Positions 1 to 6,652 of a DNA stretch of 16,098 nt are shown piece by piece (position 1 is the stretch's first letter; every line of letters starts with the position of its first letter). The stretch spans positions 1 to 16,098 of the forward strand of contig JALOTR010000005.1 in the NCBI GenBank assembly GCA_025457805.1, written 5' to 3'. Origin of the DNA: Akkermansiaceae bacterium. Lineage in GTDB: Bacteria; Verrucomicrobiota; Verrucomicrobiia; Verrucomicrobiales; Akkermansiaceae. Made by a program: the position numbers and the translations under genes. The notes under the pieces were generated by a model. The model was not told the DNA's origin. It was given only the letters and a program-made list of their open reading frames with translations, and did not search any database.

Positions 1-214
1 CATTCAAAGAGCGCACCCACGGCGAGTGGTCATAGGTGCTTTTCCATGCCGACTCGCTGTCCGGGCATGGCCATGCCGAGTTGCGTGGTGGCAGCTTGTT
101 CACCTCGAAGACCTGCGGATCCTGCCATTCGTGCTTGGAGCTGCTGATTGGCGCGGCGGCGGCATGCGTCGCGAACATGGCGAGTGCCGCCAGCAGGATG
201 GGAAATCGGTTCAC
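1..214 (-). CDS. Secreted GH2 (LacZ-type) beta-galactosidase, 5' part only
   Basis: Only the first 71 codons are present; the gene leaves the window at base 1. It would hydrolyse terminal beta-galactosides from oligo- or polysaccharides outside the cytoplasm. The N-terminus is a signal peptide (hydrophobic ILLAALAMFA, then THAAAA, cleavage probably before PISSSK). The mature start has the run EWQDPQVFEVNKLPPR and, about 25 residues later, SPWVRSLN. This matches the opening of LacZ-type GH2 enzymes (W-x-(D/N)-P-x-V-x-x-(I/V)-N-(K/R)-x-P-x-R, then a SPW-x-x-SLNG block). The start is taken as GTG at 214 because an in-frame TAG lies upstream with no ATG between; the next in-frame ATG is inside the signal peptide. 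The gene diverges from the Verru_Chthon gene. The family call rests on about 45 mature residues, so GH2 is likely, but substrate and full architecture cannot be seen. Confidence 0.8.
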   Translation of the reverse strand, partial: MNRFPILLAALAMFATHAAAAPISSSKHEWQDPQVFEVNKLPPRNSAWPCPDSESAWKSTYDHSPWVRSLN

Positions 215-510
215 GGAAGATATGAGTGGTGGGCTGGCTTGGCTTCCAAGTTTTTCCGGCGGCTCTTCATGGCTATGGACAAACTACAATGGGTTTTGAA
301 AGGGGACAATGCATCCGATCAATGAATCGCGCCAGTTGGCAAAACTACCCATGGGCAGAATTGCCCATAGACGGAACCCTCTGCCCTAACCGAGCCTTCA
401 CTGTTAATCTCCGCCCTCCAGCATGATGTGAAATGCTGAACCTGTCGAAATGCCTGCGAAGGTCCCAGGACGGCATGAAAGAACCCACAAAAACCCATTC
501 ACTTTGACCC
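215..510. other. Divergent intergenic region between the beta-galactosidase and Verru_Chthon A genes
   Basis: This gap should hold promoters for both divergent genes. The one clear signal is the first copy of the palindromic element at 351-400. No convincing sigma-70 -35/-10 pair was seen in either direction. A 10-codon reading frame (475-507, MKEPTKTHSL) ends three bases before the next gene, has no other support and is not called. Confidence 0.6.
351..400 (+). repeat. Palindromic upstream element, copy 1
   Basis: A perfect 7-bp inverted repeat, ATGGGCA-GAAT-TGCCCAT (351-368), is followed by a conserved block to 400 that begins AGACGGAA and contains CTCTGCC. It matches copy 2 (4731-4780) at 45 of 50 positions by eye, with the first 26 bases identical. 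It lies 160 bases before the Verru_Chthon start and 137 bases before the divergent beta-galactosidase start. Because this gap is divergent, the element cannot be a terminator of an upstream gene, which favours a promoter, operator or 5'-leader role. GGGCAGA (353-359) can also pair with TCTGCCC (380-386), as an alternative to the palindrome. Confidence 0.75.
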
Positions 511-3500
511 ATGAAGATGCCGCATTCGCGATGTTTCTCCATAAAATCCCGTGGCTTCGCACTGGTGGTGACCCTTTCGCTGATGATTCTCCTCACCGTG
601 ATCGCGGTGGGACTCCTTAGTCTTTCGGCAATATCGCTGCGCTCCACTTCGGCTGAAGCAATGATGCAGGAGGCGCGACAGAATGCCCGGTTCGCCCTCA
701 TTCTCGCGCTCGGCGAGCTGCAATCGACGACCGGTCCGGACCAACGCGTGACCGCCCCTGCTCAAGTCAGGGGAGCCGATATCTCCCAACCGCATCTGAC
801 AGGGGTCTGGCAGGGATGGAAATGGGATGGAACGGGCAGTCCGGATTTCAAGGGACGGAAGCAGTCGGATTTTTTACGCTGGTTGGTTTCCACTCGTGAG
901 GTTGTTGGCGCGGGCAACGTGGATTTCGTCAAATCGGCCCCCGGCGGGGAGATTGTCGCACTGGTGAGGGGAACGAGGAATGCAGCTGAAAACGACTTGG
1001 TGAATGCCGAGATTGTGCCTGTGTCTTCAGGAACACGGAAAACCAGCGCGGGTTTTGCTTGGGCGGTGTTTGATGAGGCAACCAAGCTCCCCGCCGCTCT
1101 GCCCGAACCAAGCGGCGAATCCGTGACCGCGAGCATGAACCGCATGGCCGCCGCTCCGTTGCCCGGTTACTCTGCGACCACCGTGCGCAACTGGGATGCG
1201 CTGGATCTTCTCGGGGCTTCCCGCACGAAACTCATATCCGCAGGCCAGGCCGGGCTCATCGAGGTCGCGGCAGCGGATCGCGGTTTCCACGACCTCGCCT
1301 CCCGCAGTGCGGGAATCGCCGTGGACGTCGCAAAAGGCGGGTTGGCGATCGATCTCTCGCGATTGTTCAGCAATCCCACCACACTGCCGGCGGATTATGC
1401 GAACCGCCACATCTACTCCGGTGCGGACACCCCGCTTGTGCCGGCACCCGATCGTTTTCCGGGAGCCAATCCGTTCCCGAGTCCGGATCCTTCGTGGCGC
1501 TTGCTGCATTCCCACTACCGGCTCTATGACAAGGTGACCGGAGGCTTGGCCAAACCCACGCTTGCCACCTCCAACGCCGCCCGCCCACCTGCGGGAACCG
1601 AGCCGGCGATTGCGGGAAAACATCCGTTTTTCCACAGCCAGCAAATCGCGCCGGTCATCGCCAAAGCGCAGTTTGTGTTCAGCCTCAGTTTCGGATGGCA
1701 TAGCTCTCTAACAGCCAATGCAAAGGACGGCAACGATGCGCTTCCCGACTCCAATCCCAACAAGGATCACTTTGTCACCTGGTTGGTTGTCGATCCGGTG
1801 ATCACACTTTGGAATCCATACAATGTTAGCCTCCGCTTCACTGGCGGCCGCATCGATCTCTACCGCGTTCCACTTACATTCCAGATCCATAAGAACGGGC
1901 AGAAAATCAGTTCCGAATACACCCATCTTGCCAATTGTTTCCTGTCCGGAACTTCATTCACCGACCGCAAGGACACCTTCTATCGTCTCAATCTGCTGCC
2001 TGAAGTGGGATCCAATGAAATCATCCTGGCTCCCGGCGAACACAAGGTCCTGACCGCCTCCAATCATGTGAAGAATTTCAACAACGAGTTTTCCAAGGTC
2101 GGCTTGAACCTTCGTCCTGGATTTCAACCACCCGCCGGAAACTCAAGCAACCCGGCCGTCGGTGGCGTATCAACGGTCAGCGTCTGCGTCTCATCCACCG
2201 GTGCGAACAGCGGTCAGCAGTATGGCAAATCCGTCCGCACGGTGGCGGTGAAGCCGGGTGATGTCCTCCAAGTGGAGGTGAAGCCCGGCCGTGCGGCGGT
2301 GGACAAGCCCACCGAGACAGGCGGACGTGAGGTTTCCGGATTCCTCAAATACTACATCGGTCCTCCGAACGCCCAACAACTCGTCGGCGGCATCGAGCTC
2401 GATTACGGCAATCAGGAAGCGGAGTATCTCCCTTTGTTTCCGAAGGAGGACCTTCCGTCGGTGGTGGTCAGCAATGCCATTCCCAAGAAAGTCAAAGCCG
2501 ACGACTATCAGGGGAGCAGCCCTCCGGTGGCCGTGCGTTTCAAGGAACCATTCCTGATTTCCACGTTCCAATTGAAAACCGAGCGCGACTCGAAATTTGC
2601 ATCGAGAGGCTGGATCGATAACTCGCCGGTCAATCTCTTCGCTTCCGAAGGCATCGATCAGAAGGAACCATGGTCCGCCCACCAGTTCGAACTGCAGTGG
2701 GAAGCCATGACCGATTGGAGTTCCAGCCCGACTGTGGAAATCGCCAACAACACGGATCGCGGCTATGGAGGATCCGGGATCTTCGCGCAAAGCGGGGTCG
2801 AGTTTGCCACCCACAGTGGCGTGCCCTTGGCCCCCGCATACTCGCTGGCGCAGTTGCGGCATGCCCCGCTCAATACCGGTGGCCAATTGCCGCTCACTTC
2901 CCAAGTCGTCGCGAACTCGTTCGCGCCCCAGGTGATGGATCCGGCCGTGATCCGCAGCACCGCCGACAAACGGACATTTCTCGATCACTCATATCATGCA
3001 AACTCCGCGTTGTTCGATGCCTGCTTTTTCTCCAGCCTCGCCGATCCGGGTGGCCTGCTCGAACCGGCAGGGACCGTGCGTGAGTCGATCGCCAAACTGT
3101 TTGACGAAGGCAACCCCCTTCCCAACCCGCGCCTCCTGCCCCATCATGGATCGCAGAGCACGCAGCAAATCGCCGATTCACTCACCGCTCCGGATGGCTA
3201 TCTCAAAAGCGCCGCCCACCTACTCATCGACTCGCCGCTCAATATCAACTGCACCCGGGTCGATGTCTGGGAAGCATTTCTCAGCAGCACCTTCGGCGCG
3301 GATGTGCCGCGCATCGAGGCTGGCAAGGTGGTCTCCATCGCAGGTGAGGATACCGGTGTGGCCCGCCACCTGCCGAGCAATGGCTCCGCCTTCGAGTCCA
3401 ATGCCGATGCGCCCGGCCAGGACCTGGCCAAGTGGAACGGTCACCGCCGCCTCACCCCGCAGCAGATCCGCCGCCTGGCCGAGGAAATCGTGAAGGAAAT

Positions 3501-3945
3501 CCAAGCCCGCGGCCCATTCCAATCGCTCGGAGAATTCGTCAACCGCCGACCCGGCAACGATGACCTTGCCCAAAATGGAACCCTGCAGGCAGCCATCGAG
3601 CGTGCGGAAATCAACAAGCCCACGCTCGATCCGGCTTTCTCCATTGGCAAGGGCAACACGGCCGACGGCGCACCCGGCGTCCTCACCCAGGCCGACTTGC
3701 TGACGCCCATTGCGCCGGTGCTCACCGCCCGTGGCGACACCTTCCGAATCCGCGCCTACGGCGAGGCAGGCCCGCAAAACGGCCCCAAAGTCAAAGCCTG
3801 GTGCGAGGCGATCGTGCAGCGGGTCCCGGAATATCTCGATCCTGTGGATGAGGCCTGGAAGCCACCTGCCAGCCTTGCCAACCAACGATTCGGCCGACGT
3901 TACGAAGTGCGCGCATTCCGCTGGTTGTCCCCATCGGAAATCTAA
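511..3945 (+). CDS. Verru_Chthon cassette protein A (pseudopilin-like envelope protein)
   Basis: This is an 1144-residue protein. The N-terminus is prepilin-like: basic leader, then SRG-FALVVTLSLMILLTVIAVG at residues 13-34, with possible prepilin-peptidase cleavage after G15. The usual glutamate at +5 is absent. One membrane helix (about 16-38) is followed by a long exported region. Family hallmarks are ARQNARFALILALGELQ followed by GPDQRVTAPAQ near residue 60, SPLNINCTRVDVWEAFLSS near 907, and LTPQQIRRLAEEIVKEIQ with ARGPFQSLGEFVNRR near 985-1015. These fit the Verru_Chthon cassette protein A family, described from four-gene cassettes (A-D) of pilin-like proteins in Verrucomicrobium and Chthoniobacter. 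Function is unknown; a minor pseudopilin or surface role is inference. Members B, C and D are not visible, so this A is solitary or its partners lie elsewhere. No Shine-Dalgarno precedes the ATG. The repeat copy at 351-400 lies upstream. Confidence 0.85.
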   Translation: MKMPHSRCFSIKSRGFALVVTLSLMILLTVIAVGLLSLSAISLRSTSAEAMMQEARQNARFALILALGELQSTTGPDQRVTAPAQVRGADISQPHLTGVWQGWKWDGTGSPDFKGRKQSDFLRWLVSTREVVGAGNVDFVKSAPGGEIVALVRGTRNAAENDLVNAEIVPVSSGTRKTSAGFAWAVFDEATKLPAALPEPSGESVTASMNRMAAAPLPGYSATTVRNWDALDLLGASRTKLISAGQAGLIEVAAADRGFHDLASRSAGIAVDVAKGGLAIDLSRLFSNPTTLPADYANRHIYSGADTPLVPAPDRFPGANPFPSPDPSWRLLHSHYRLYDKVTGGLAKPTLATSNAARPPAGTEPAIAGKHPFFHSQQIAPVIAKAQFVFSLSFGWHSSLTANAKDGNDALPDSNPNKDHFVTWLVVDPVITLWNPYNVSLRFTGGRIDLYRVPLTFQIHKNGQKISSEYTHLANCFLSGTSFTDRKDTFYRLNLLPEVGSNEIILAPGEHKVLTASNHVKNFNNEFSKVGLNLRPGFQPPAGNSSNPAVGGVSTVSVCVSSTGANSGQQYGKSVRTVAVKPGDVLQVEVKPGRAAVDKPTETGGREVSGFLKYYIGPPNAQQLVGGIELDYGNQEAEYLPLFPKEDLPSVVVSNAIPKKVKADDYQGSSPPVAVRFKEPFLISTFQLKTERDSKFASRGWIDNSPVNLFASEGIDQKEPWSAHQFELQWEAMTDWSSSPTVEIANNTDRGYGGSGIFAQSGVEFATHSGVPLAPAYSLAQLRHAPLNTGGQLPLTSQVVANSFAPQVMDPAVIRSTADKRTFLDHSYHANSALFDACFFSSLADPGGLLEPAGTVRESIAKLFDEGNPLPNPRLLPHHGSQSTQQIADSLTAPDGYLKSAAHLLIDSPLNINCTRVDVWEAFLSSTFGADVPRIEAGKVVSIAGEDTGVARHLPSNGSAFESNADAPGQDLAKWNGHRRLTPQQIRRLAEEIVKEIQARGPFQSLGEFVNRRPGNDDLAQNGTLQAAIERAEINKPTLDPAFSIGKGNTADGAPGVLTQADLLTPIAPVLTARGDTFRIRAYGEAGPQNGPKVKAWCEAIVQRVPEYLDPVDEAWKPPASLANQRFGRRYEVRAFRWLSPSEI

Positions 3946-3966
3946 CAATTGATATAACAATTGATA
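3943..3966. repeat. 12-bp tandem duplication across the stop codon
   Basis: TAACAATTGATA occurs twice back to back (3943-3954 and 3955-3966). The first copy begins with the TAA stop of the Verru_Chthon gene. The array fills nearly the whole gap to the next ATG at 3970. It could be a replication-slippage duplication with no function. Confidence 0.9.
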
Positions 3967-3969
3967 TCC

Positions 3970-4686
3970 ATGAATCTCAAAACCCTCGCCCTTTTCCTAT
4001 TCATTCCTGTTGCGCTAAGCGCCGCAGAGCCCACGCCGAAAATCCCCGCTTCGTTTTATGCATTCAACTATGTCCCAGGCCATGAATCGGTAAGCATTCG
4101 CACCGGCCCCGAGGGCTTCGAGGAACTCCGCCTGTCCAAGGCCAACATCGTGGGTCCGGTCAACGCGGTCACCGTGGAGGGCACCTTGATGATTCATTCC
4201 AAACCAGTGAGCGTGGAAGGCAAAACCACTCATCCGGTGATTGGCAGTGTCAAAATCCCGGCGGACCTCAGGCGCGCCCTCGTAGTTTTGTTCCCGGAGG
4301 CTAACAACCCGGCCACGCCTTACCGTTGCATCCTCCTCAACCATGATCTCAATGATTTCCCGCTCGGTGCCTACCGCATGATCAATGTGTCCCCCCACCC
4401 GGTTCGCGGATCCGTTGCCCGCCAATACGTCGAGGCGAAACCCGGCGGCATGGCGGATCTGGAACCCATGGGCGAGCCGGGGGCCATCGTTCCCGTGCGC
4501 TTCGAGTTTTTCGACAACGGGCGCTGGAACCTGCTTACCGAAACCCGCGCCGCCATCCGCAAGGACCGCCGCTGGCTGACCTGTGTCTATCAGGATCCGG
4601 TCACCGGCAGGATGAACATCCGCAGCATCCCGGATCGCACAAACGGAGTCTCCGCTGCCACAAACCAGGACGCCTCGTCCGATTGA
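3970..4686 (+). CDS. Small secreted protein of unknown function downstream of Verru_Chthon A
   Basis: This is a 238-residue protein that I do not recognise. A clear signal peptide (MNLKTLALFLFIPVALSA, cleavage near SA-AEP) sends it across the inner membrane. The mature part has no membrane segment or cysteine cluster and reads as mostly beta: SVSIRTG, NAVTVEGTLMIHSK, RALVVLFPE, then LGAYRMINVSPHPVRGSV, and ends in a polar, probably disordered tail (TNGVSAATNQDASSD). The start is ATG 3970; a TTG nine bases earlier would only add three residues in front of the signal peptide. It begins 24 bases after the Verru_Chthon stop with no terminator between, so the two are probably co-transcribed. A partner in the same envelope structure is a reasonable inference but is not shown. 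Confidence is for the gene being real. Confidence 0.8.
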   Translation: MNLKTLALFLFIPVALSAAEPTPKIPASFYAFNYVPGHESVSIRTGPEGFEELRLSKANIVGPVNAVTVEGTLMIHSKPVSVEGKTTHPVIGSVKIPADLRRALVVLFPEANNPATPYRCILLNHDLNDFPLGAYRMINVSPHPVRGSVARQYVEAKPGGMADLEPMGEPGAIVPVRFEFFDNGRWNLLTETRAAIRKDRRWLTCVYQDPVTGRMNIRSIPDRTNGVSAATNQDASSD

Positions 4687-4730
4687 AAAAACATAACTCC
4701 ATGAAAGCCCTGATCGTGCCCGCTCCCGGC

Positions 4731-4780
4731 ATGGGCAGAATTGCCCATAGACGGAAATCTCTGCCATGACCGAGCATTCA
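4731..4780 (+). repeat. Palindromic upstream element, copy 2
   Basis: The palindrome ATGGGCA-GAAT-TGCCCAT (4731-4748) plus the conserved downstream block is nearly identical to copy 1. It starts 44 bases after the preceding stop and 116 bases before the PATR/PEP-CTERM gene. GGCAGA (4734-4739) can pair instead with TCTGCC (4760-4765). No T-run follows the palindrome, so it does not look like an intrinsic terminator. Confidence 0.75.
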
Positions 4781-4846
4781 GCCTGAATCATCCTTTCAGG
4801 ATAGGGACACCCTGAAGTCCTGGATTTTCGAAAAAACCCCAGCCTC

Positions 4847-6469
4847 ATGAAAGCCGCCTTCGTTTTCCGCAAATTCCTCGCCGCCAGCTCGCTGCTCGCC
4901 GCCGCCAGCTCCGCTCATGGCCAATCCACTTGGAATCCAAGCACCGGTGGATCGTGGAACACCGCCGGCAACTGGACCGGCGGCATTCCCGACAGCAGCA
5001 CCGCGTCCGCGACCTTTTCTCAAAACTTCACGGCATCCCCGATTGTTACCCTTAACAACGCGGCAGGCTTTACGATCAACCAGATCACCTATGATGATAC
5101 AGGCGCTTCCGGAGATTCGACGTTGGCAATCAATGCCGGCACGGGAGGCAAACTCATCCTTGCCGGGACGACTCCGACCATTACCACATCCTCTCCGCTG
5201 TCCATCAGTGTTGCACTGGAGGGGGCAACGACTCTCCGAAAAGCCGGCTCCGGGACACTTTCACTCTCCGGAACAAATACTTACACGGGTGTAACCACCA
5301 TTGCTCTCGGCACAGTGAATGTTTCCGGCGATCACTCCGCAGCCGATGGCGGTTGGTCGTTCCAGGATACTGGCGGAACTGTCAACTTCCAGTCTGGCTC
5401 AACGATAGCTGTTAGGGCAGGTGCGAATATCACCATGCTGAATGGCGGCAGTGCAAAGACATTGAATGTCGCTGGCACCGTCACCACCGCGAGCACCAGT
5501 CAATTGAACGTCAGGGGGGCGAGCACACTCACCCTCAACTCCGGTGCCTCGTGGACGCAAAATGGATCCATGACGATTCAATCCCAGGCCTCAATCACCA
5601 ATGCAGTGATGTCAGTGAACACAGGTGCGAATTTCACGTATGCAAACACGGCGAACATCGTTCTGGCCAAGGCCACCGGATCTGGAAATGGCAGCGCTAC
5701 CTTGAACCTCAGCGGCGGCACATTCACCACCACACGCGGGTTCACCAATACCGCTGCGGGGACCGGCACTGGCTCCACAAATCTCAACTTTTCCAATGGC
5801 GGCACCCTGAAGATATCCAACAATATCACTTCTTTGATCATTCAAGGATCCACCGCATTCAATGTGACAACCACCAATGCGGCTGGCGGCATCATCGACA
5901 CCAACAGTTTCAACACAGCGATCGGCGTCGACATCTCGGGTGCGGGTGGCATGACGAAAGCGGGCGCCGGCACCCTGACACTTTCCGGCTCCAACACCTA
6001 TACCGGTGCCACACTCGTCTCCGGCGGCACGCTGCTGGTCAACGGTTCGCTTGGCAACACCGCTGTCACCGTCGATCCCTTGGCCAGCATCGGAGGCACC
6101 GGAGCGATCAGTGGAAATCTCAGCCTCGCAGGAAATTCATTGTTTCAAGTTGTGGATATCAACGACCCGCTTGCCGTCGGCGGCACCATCAACTTCGGCA
6201 GCGGCTTCGGCATCGCCAACCTGCTCGGCATCGATTGGGATACCCTGGATCTCAACACTCCCTACACCCTGATTTCCACCACCCAGACCTTCGGCACCGG
6301 CGATATTGCCAACTTCGGCCTGGCGAATGCCGTGAATGTCGGCAGCTCCGGACGCCAAGCCTACTTTGTCAACGGCAGCCTGAACGTCTTCGTCATCCCC
6401 GAACCGCGCGCCGCGCTGCTTGGAGGCCTCGGGCTGCTCGCTCTGATGCGCCGCAGAAGGGTCGCTTGA
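4847..6469 (+). CDS. PATR-repeat secreted protein with PEP-CTERM sorting signal
   Basis: This is a 540-residue exported surface or matrix protein. The signal peptide spans residues 1-26 (hydrophobic FLAASSLLAAASSAHG, cleavage before QSTW). The mature start has the GGSWNTAGNW motif common in this class. Two autotransporter-associated beta-strand (PATR) units are clear, near 127-150 (KAGSGTLSLSGTNTYTG) and 368-401 (KAGAGTLTLSGSNTYTG then SGGTLLVNG). The region between is low-complexity, rich in G, T, N and S, and fits a beta-helix. The C-terminus is a textbook PEP-CTERM tripartite signal in the last 25 residues: VIPEP, a hydrophobic helix (AALLGGLGLLAL), then basic MRRRRVA. PEP-CTERM proteins are processed by an exosortase and exported, often with exopolysaccharide; no exosortase is in this window. 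No outer-membrane beta-barrel domain is present despite the repeat's name. It is paralogous to the next gene. Repeat copy 2 lies upstream. Confidence 0.9.
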   Translation: MKAAFVFRKFLAASSLLAAASSAHGQSTWNPSTGGSWNTAGNWTGGIPDSSTASATFSQNFTASPIVTLNNAAGFTINQITYDDTGASGDSTLAINAGTGGKLILAGTTPTITTSSPLSISVALEGATTLRKAGSGTLSLSGTNTYTGVTTIALGTVNVSGDHSAADGGWSFQDTGGTVNFQSGSTIAVRAGANITMLNGGSAKTLNVAGTVTTASTSQLNVRGASTLTLNSGASWTQNGSMTIQSQASITNAVMSVNTGANFTYANTANIVLAKATGSGNGSATLNLSGGTFTTTRGFTNTAAGTGTGSTNLNFSNGGTLKISNNITSLIIQGSTAFNVTTTNAAGGIIDTNSFNTAIGVDISGAGGMTKAGAGTLTLSGSNTYTGATLVSGGTLLVNGSLGNTAVTVDPLASIGGTGAISGNLSLAGNSLFQVVDINDPLAVGGTINFGSGFGIANLLGIDWDTLDLNTPYTLISTTQTFGTGDIANFGLANAVNVGSSGRQAYFVNGSLNVFVIPEPRAALLGGLGLLALMRRRRVA

Positions 6470-6476
6470 TTTTGTG

Positions 6477-6494
6477 CCGGCGCTCAATGGCCGG
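6477..6494. terminator. Weak hairpin after the PEP-CTERM gene
   Basis: CCGGC (6477-6481) and GCCGG (6490-6494) form a 5-bp GC-only stem with an 8-base loop, seven bases after the stop. No T-run follows, so intrinsic termination is doubtful. Confidence 0.2.
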
Positions 6495-6541
6495 GCCTTG
6501 GATGAGATGCATAACTACCGATGTTCATCCCGCATCCGGGC

Positions 6542-6562
6542 ATTGGCAGAATTGCTCATAGA
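6542..6562 (+). repeat. Palindromic upstream element, copy 3 (core only, degenerate)
   Basis: ATTGGCA-GAAT-TGCTCAT followed by AGA matches the core of copies 1 and 2 at 19 of 21 positions. Each palindrome arm carries one substitution, so the inverted repeat is imperfect, and the CTCTGCC block downstream is not conserved. It lies 111 bases before ATG 6653, close to the 116-base spacing of copy 2 from its gene, which supports that start. Confidence 0.6.
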
Positions 6563-6652
6563 TAACATCAACCACCAGATGTGAGGATCCAACGATAGCC
6601 GTTCTTCATGAAAAAAACCAAAACCCAGAAATTCAATCAAACAACCATTCCC

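Noticed and set aside
475..507. 10-codon upstream ORF ending three bases before the Verru_Chthon start
   Set aside because: It is too short, with no matching leader peptide at the other repeat-controlled genes and no sign of regulatory codons.
4701..4769. Small ORF of 22 codons (starting MKALIVPAPG) running through repeat copy 2
   Set aside because: It overlaps the conserved repeat, has no counterpart at the other copies and no ribosome-binding signal; its ATGAAAGCC start merely resembles that of the next gene.
5551..6561. Plus-strand open frame of 336 codons overlapping the PEP-CTERM gene
   Set aside because: Its composition is dominated by H, R, Q and W with no domain; the PATR/PEP-CTERM frame is clearly the coding one.
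6542..6562. Sigma-54 promoter (GG...GC) in the palindromic element
   Set aside because: TTGGCA and TTGCT look like -24/-12 parts, but GG and GC are 7 bases apart here rather than the required 10, so the two would lie on different faces of the helix.
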